Positions 7,591 to 9,586 of a DNA stretch of 9,586 nt are shown here, piece by piece. The notes beneath the pieces are model-generated. The model worked only from the letters and a program-made list of their open reading frames with translations. It had not been told where the DNA came from and did not search any database. A program made the translations under genes and the position numbers. Positions within the stretch are counted from its first letter, which is position 1. Every line of letters begins with the position of its first letter. Where the stretch lies: contig CAMLHL010000089.1 of assembly GCA_946479855.1 (NCBI GenBank), forward strand, positions 1 to 9,586, written 5' to 3'. The DNA is from an uncultured Pseudomonadota bacterium. Its GTDB lineage: Bacteria > Pseudomonadota > Gammaproteobacteria > Burkholderiales > Rhodocyclaceae.

Positions 7591-7622
7591 CCCAAAAGAA
7601 AAACCCGCCAAAGGGCGGGTTT
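7591..7622 (-). terminator. Intrinsic terminator of panD
   Basis: On the minus strand a 9-bp stem, AAACCCGCC/GGCGGGTTT (7622-7614 and 7609-7601), closes a CTTT loop and runs into TTCTTTT. It begins 25 nt after the panD stop. On the plus strand no T run follows the stem beyond TTT, so the minus strand is the working direction. Confidence 0.88.
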
Positions 7623-7647
7623 GTCGGGGGCGTCAATTAATTGTCCG

Positions 7648-8031
7648 TCAGGCGGCAGCTTGCACCGGAATCTTGTGGCCACGGCGGGTAATGCGGTTCT
7701 GCGAATCGACGTAGATCAGTTCCGGCTCGTGCTTGGCCAGTTCGACTTCGTTATAGACCGCAAAGGTGGCGATGATCAGGATGTCACCCGGGGCGGCACG
7801 ACGGGCGGCCGAGCCATTGACCGAGATGACGCCCGAGCCGCGTTCGGCACGAATGGCGTAGGTGGTGAAACGCTCGCCGTTATTTACGTTCCAGATGTCG
7901 ATCTGTTCGTATTCCTTGATGTTTGCCGCTTCGAGCAGGTCTTCATCAATGGCGCAGGAACCCTCGTAGTGCAGGTCGGCGTGGGTTGTGGTCACGCGGT
8001 GCAACTTGGATTTCAGCATTGTTCTCTGCAT
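7648..8031 (-). CDS. panD: Aspartate 1-decarboxylase (PanD proenzyme)
   Basis: PanD makes beta-alanine from L-aspartate for pantothenate synthesis. It is made as an inactive chain that cuts itself between G24 and S25, and S25 becomes the pyruvoyl cofactor. Both residues are in [17 protein letters not shown] here at the E. coli numbering, and Y58 (in FTTYAI) and [15 protein letters not shown] are also conserved. Its 127 residues match the usual length. The ATG at 8031 is chosen because [13 protein letters not shown] aligns with the E. coli start. A second ATG at 8043 would add four residues and cannot be excluded. The gene has its own promoter and is followed by a terminator, so it can be transcribed apart from panBC. 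As in other bacteria with long-type PanD, maturation may need no PanM helper, but this cannot be seen here. Confidence 0.97.
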   Translation of the reverse strand: MQRTMLKSKLHRVTTTHADLHYEGSCAIDEDLLEAANIKEYEQIDIWNVNNGERFTTYAIRAERGSGVISVNGSAARRAAPGDILIIATFAVYNEVELAKHEPELIYVDSQNRITRRGHKIPVQAAA

Positions 8032-8064
8032 GGTTTCACTCATCCAGACGGTTGGGGGAAGCGC

Positions 8065-8092
8065 ATTGTAACGACAATAGCCCCCCTGTCAA
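8065..8092 (-). promoter_or_regulatory. Sigma70-type promoter of panD
   Basis: On the minus strand a perfect -35 TTGACA (8092-8087) is followed after 16 bp by TACAAT (8070-8065, 5 of 6). The expected start near 8058 leaves a leader of about 27 nt before the panD ATG. This is the best housekeeping promoter match in the window, and it lies in the 90-bp gap between panC and panD. Confidence 0.75.
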
Positions 8093-8121
8093 CGGGCATA
8101 ATTATGGATATTCGGCCCGCA

Positions 8122-9586
<1,465 letters not shown>

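Overview
This 9.6 kb window comes from a GC-rich, denitrifying proteobacterium. I infer a betaproteobacterium of the Rhodocyclales type (Dechloromonas/Azonexus-like) from the high GC content, the cNOR-type nitric oxide reductase genes with their accessory set, and the style of the pan genes. This is recognition by eye, not a database result.

Region 1 (1-5680) is a nitric oxide reductase locus, read almost entirely on the minus strand and split into two transcription units. norC and norB (5601 down to 3777) encode the two subunits of the cytochrome c-dependent NO reductase and end at a strong intrinsic terminator. A second minus-strand run (3044 down to 1) encodes NorE, a NorF/COX4-like protein, NorQ, a small DUF4870-like membrane protein, a polytopic 4Fe-4S protein of the NapH/NosR/CcoG type, and the first 15 codons of NorD. 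Its genes overlap or nearly touch, so they should be translationally coupled. Between the two units, on the opposite strand, is a DUF302 gene (3327-3710) that converges on norB. norC, norE and the DUF302 gene each have a CRP/FNR/Dnr-like palindrome about 22-23 nt upstream of a possible -10 element, so all three transcripts may respond together to low oxygen or NO. The norE promoter, as I read it, would start transcription on the A of the start codon, giving a leaderless mRNA.

Region 2 (5755-7545) holds two convergent genes with no clear link to NO. One is a NYN (PIN-like) nuclease-domain protein with an OST-HTH/LOTUS-type domain and a basic, low-complexity tail. The other is an uncharacterised 168-residue protein with a winged-helix-like N-terminal half.

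Region 3 (7601-9586) is the pantothenate block panB (5' end cut off by the window edge)-panC-panD on the minus strand. panB and panC are 4 bp apart. panD is separated from them by 90 bp that contain a near-consensus sigma70 promoter, and it ends at a strong terminator. PanB and PanD supply the ketopantoate precursor and beta-alanine, and PanC joins pantoate to beta-alanine.

No rRNA, tRNA, CRISPR array, insertion sequence or phage element was seen. No non-coding stretch exceeds 300 bp. The longest is the 282-bp norE/DUF302 intergenic region, which holds the two divergent promoter candidates.
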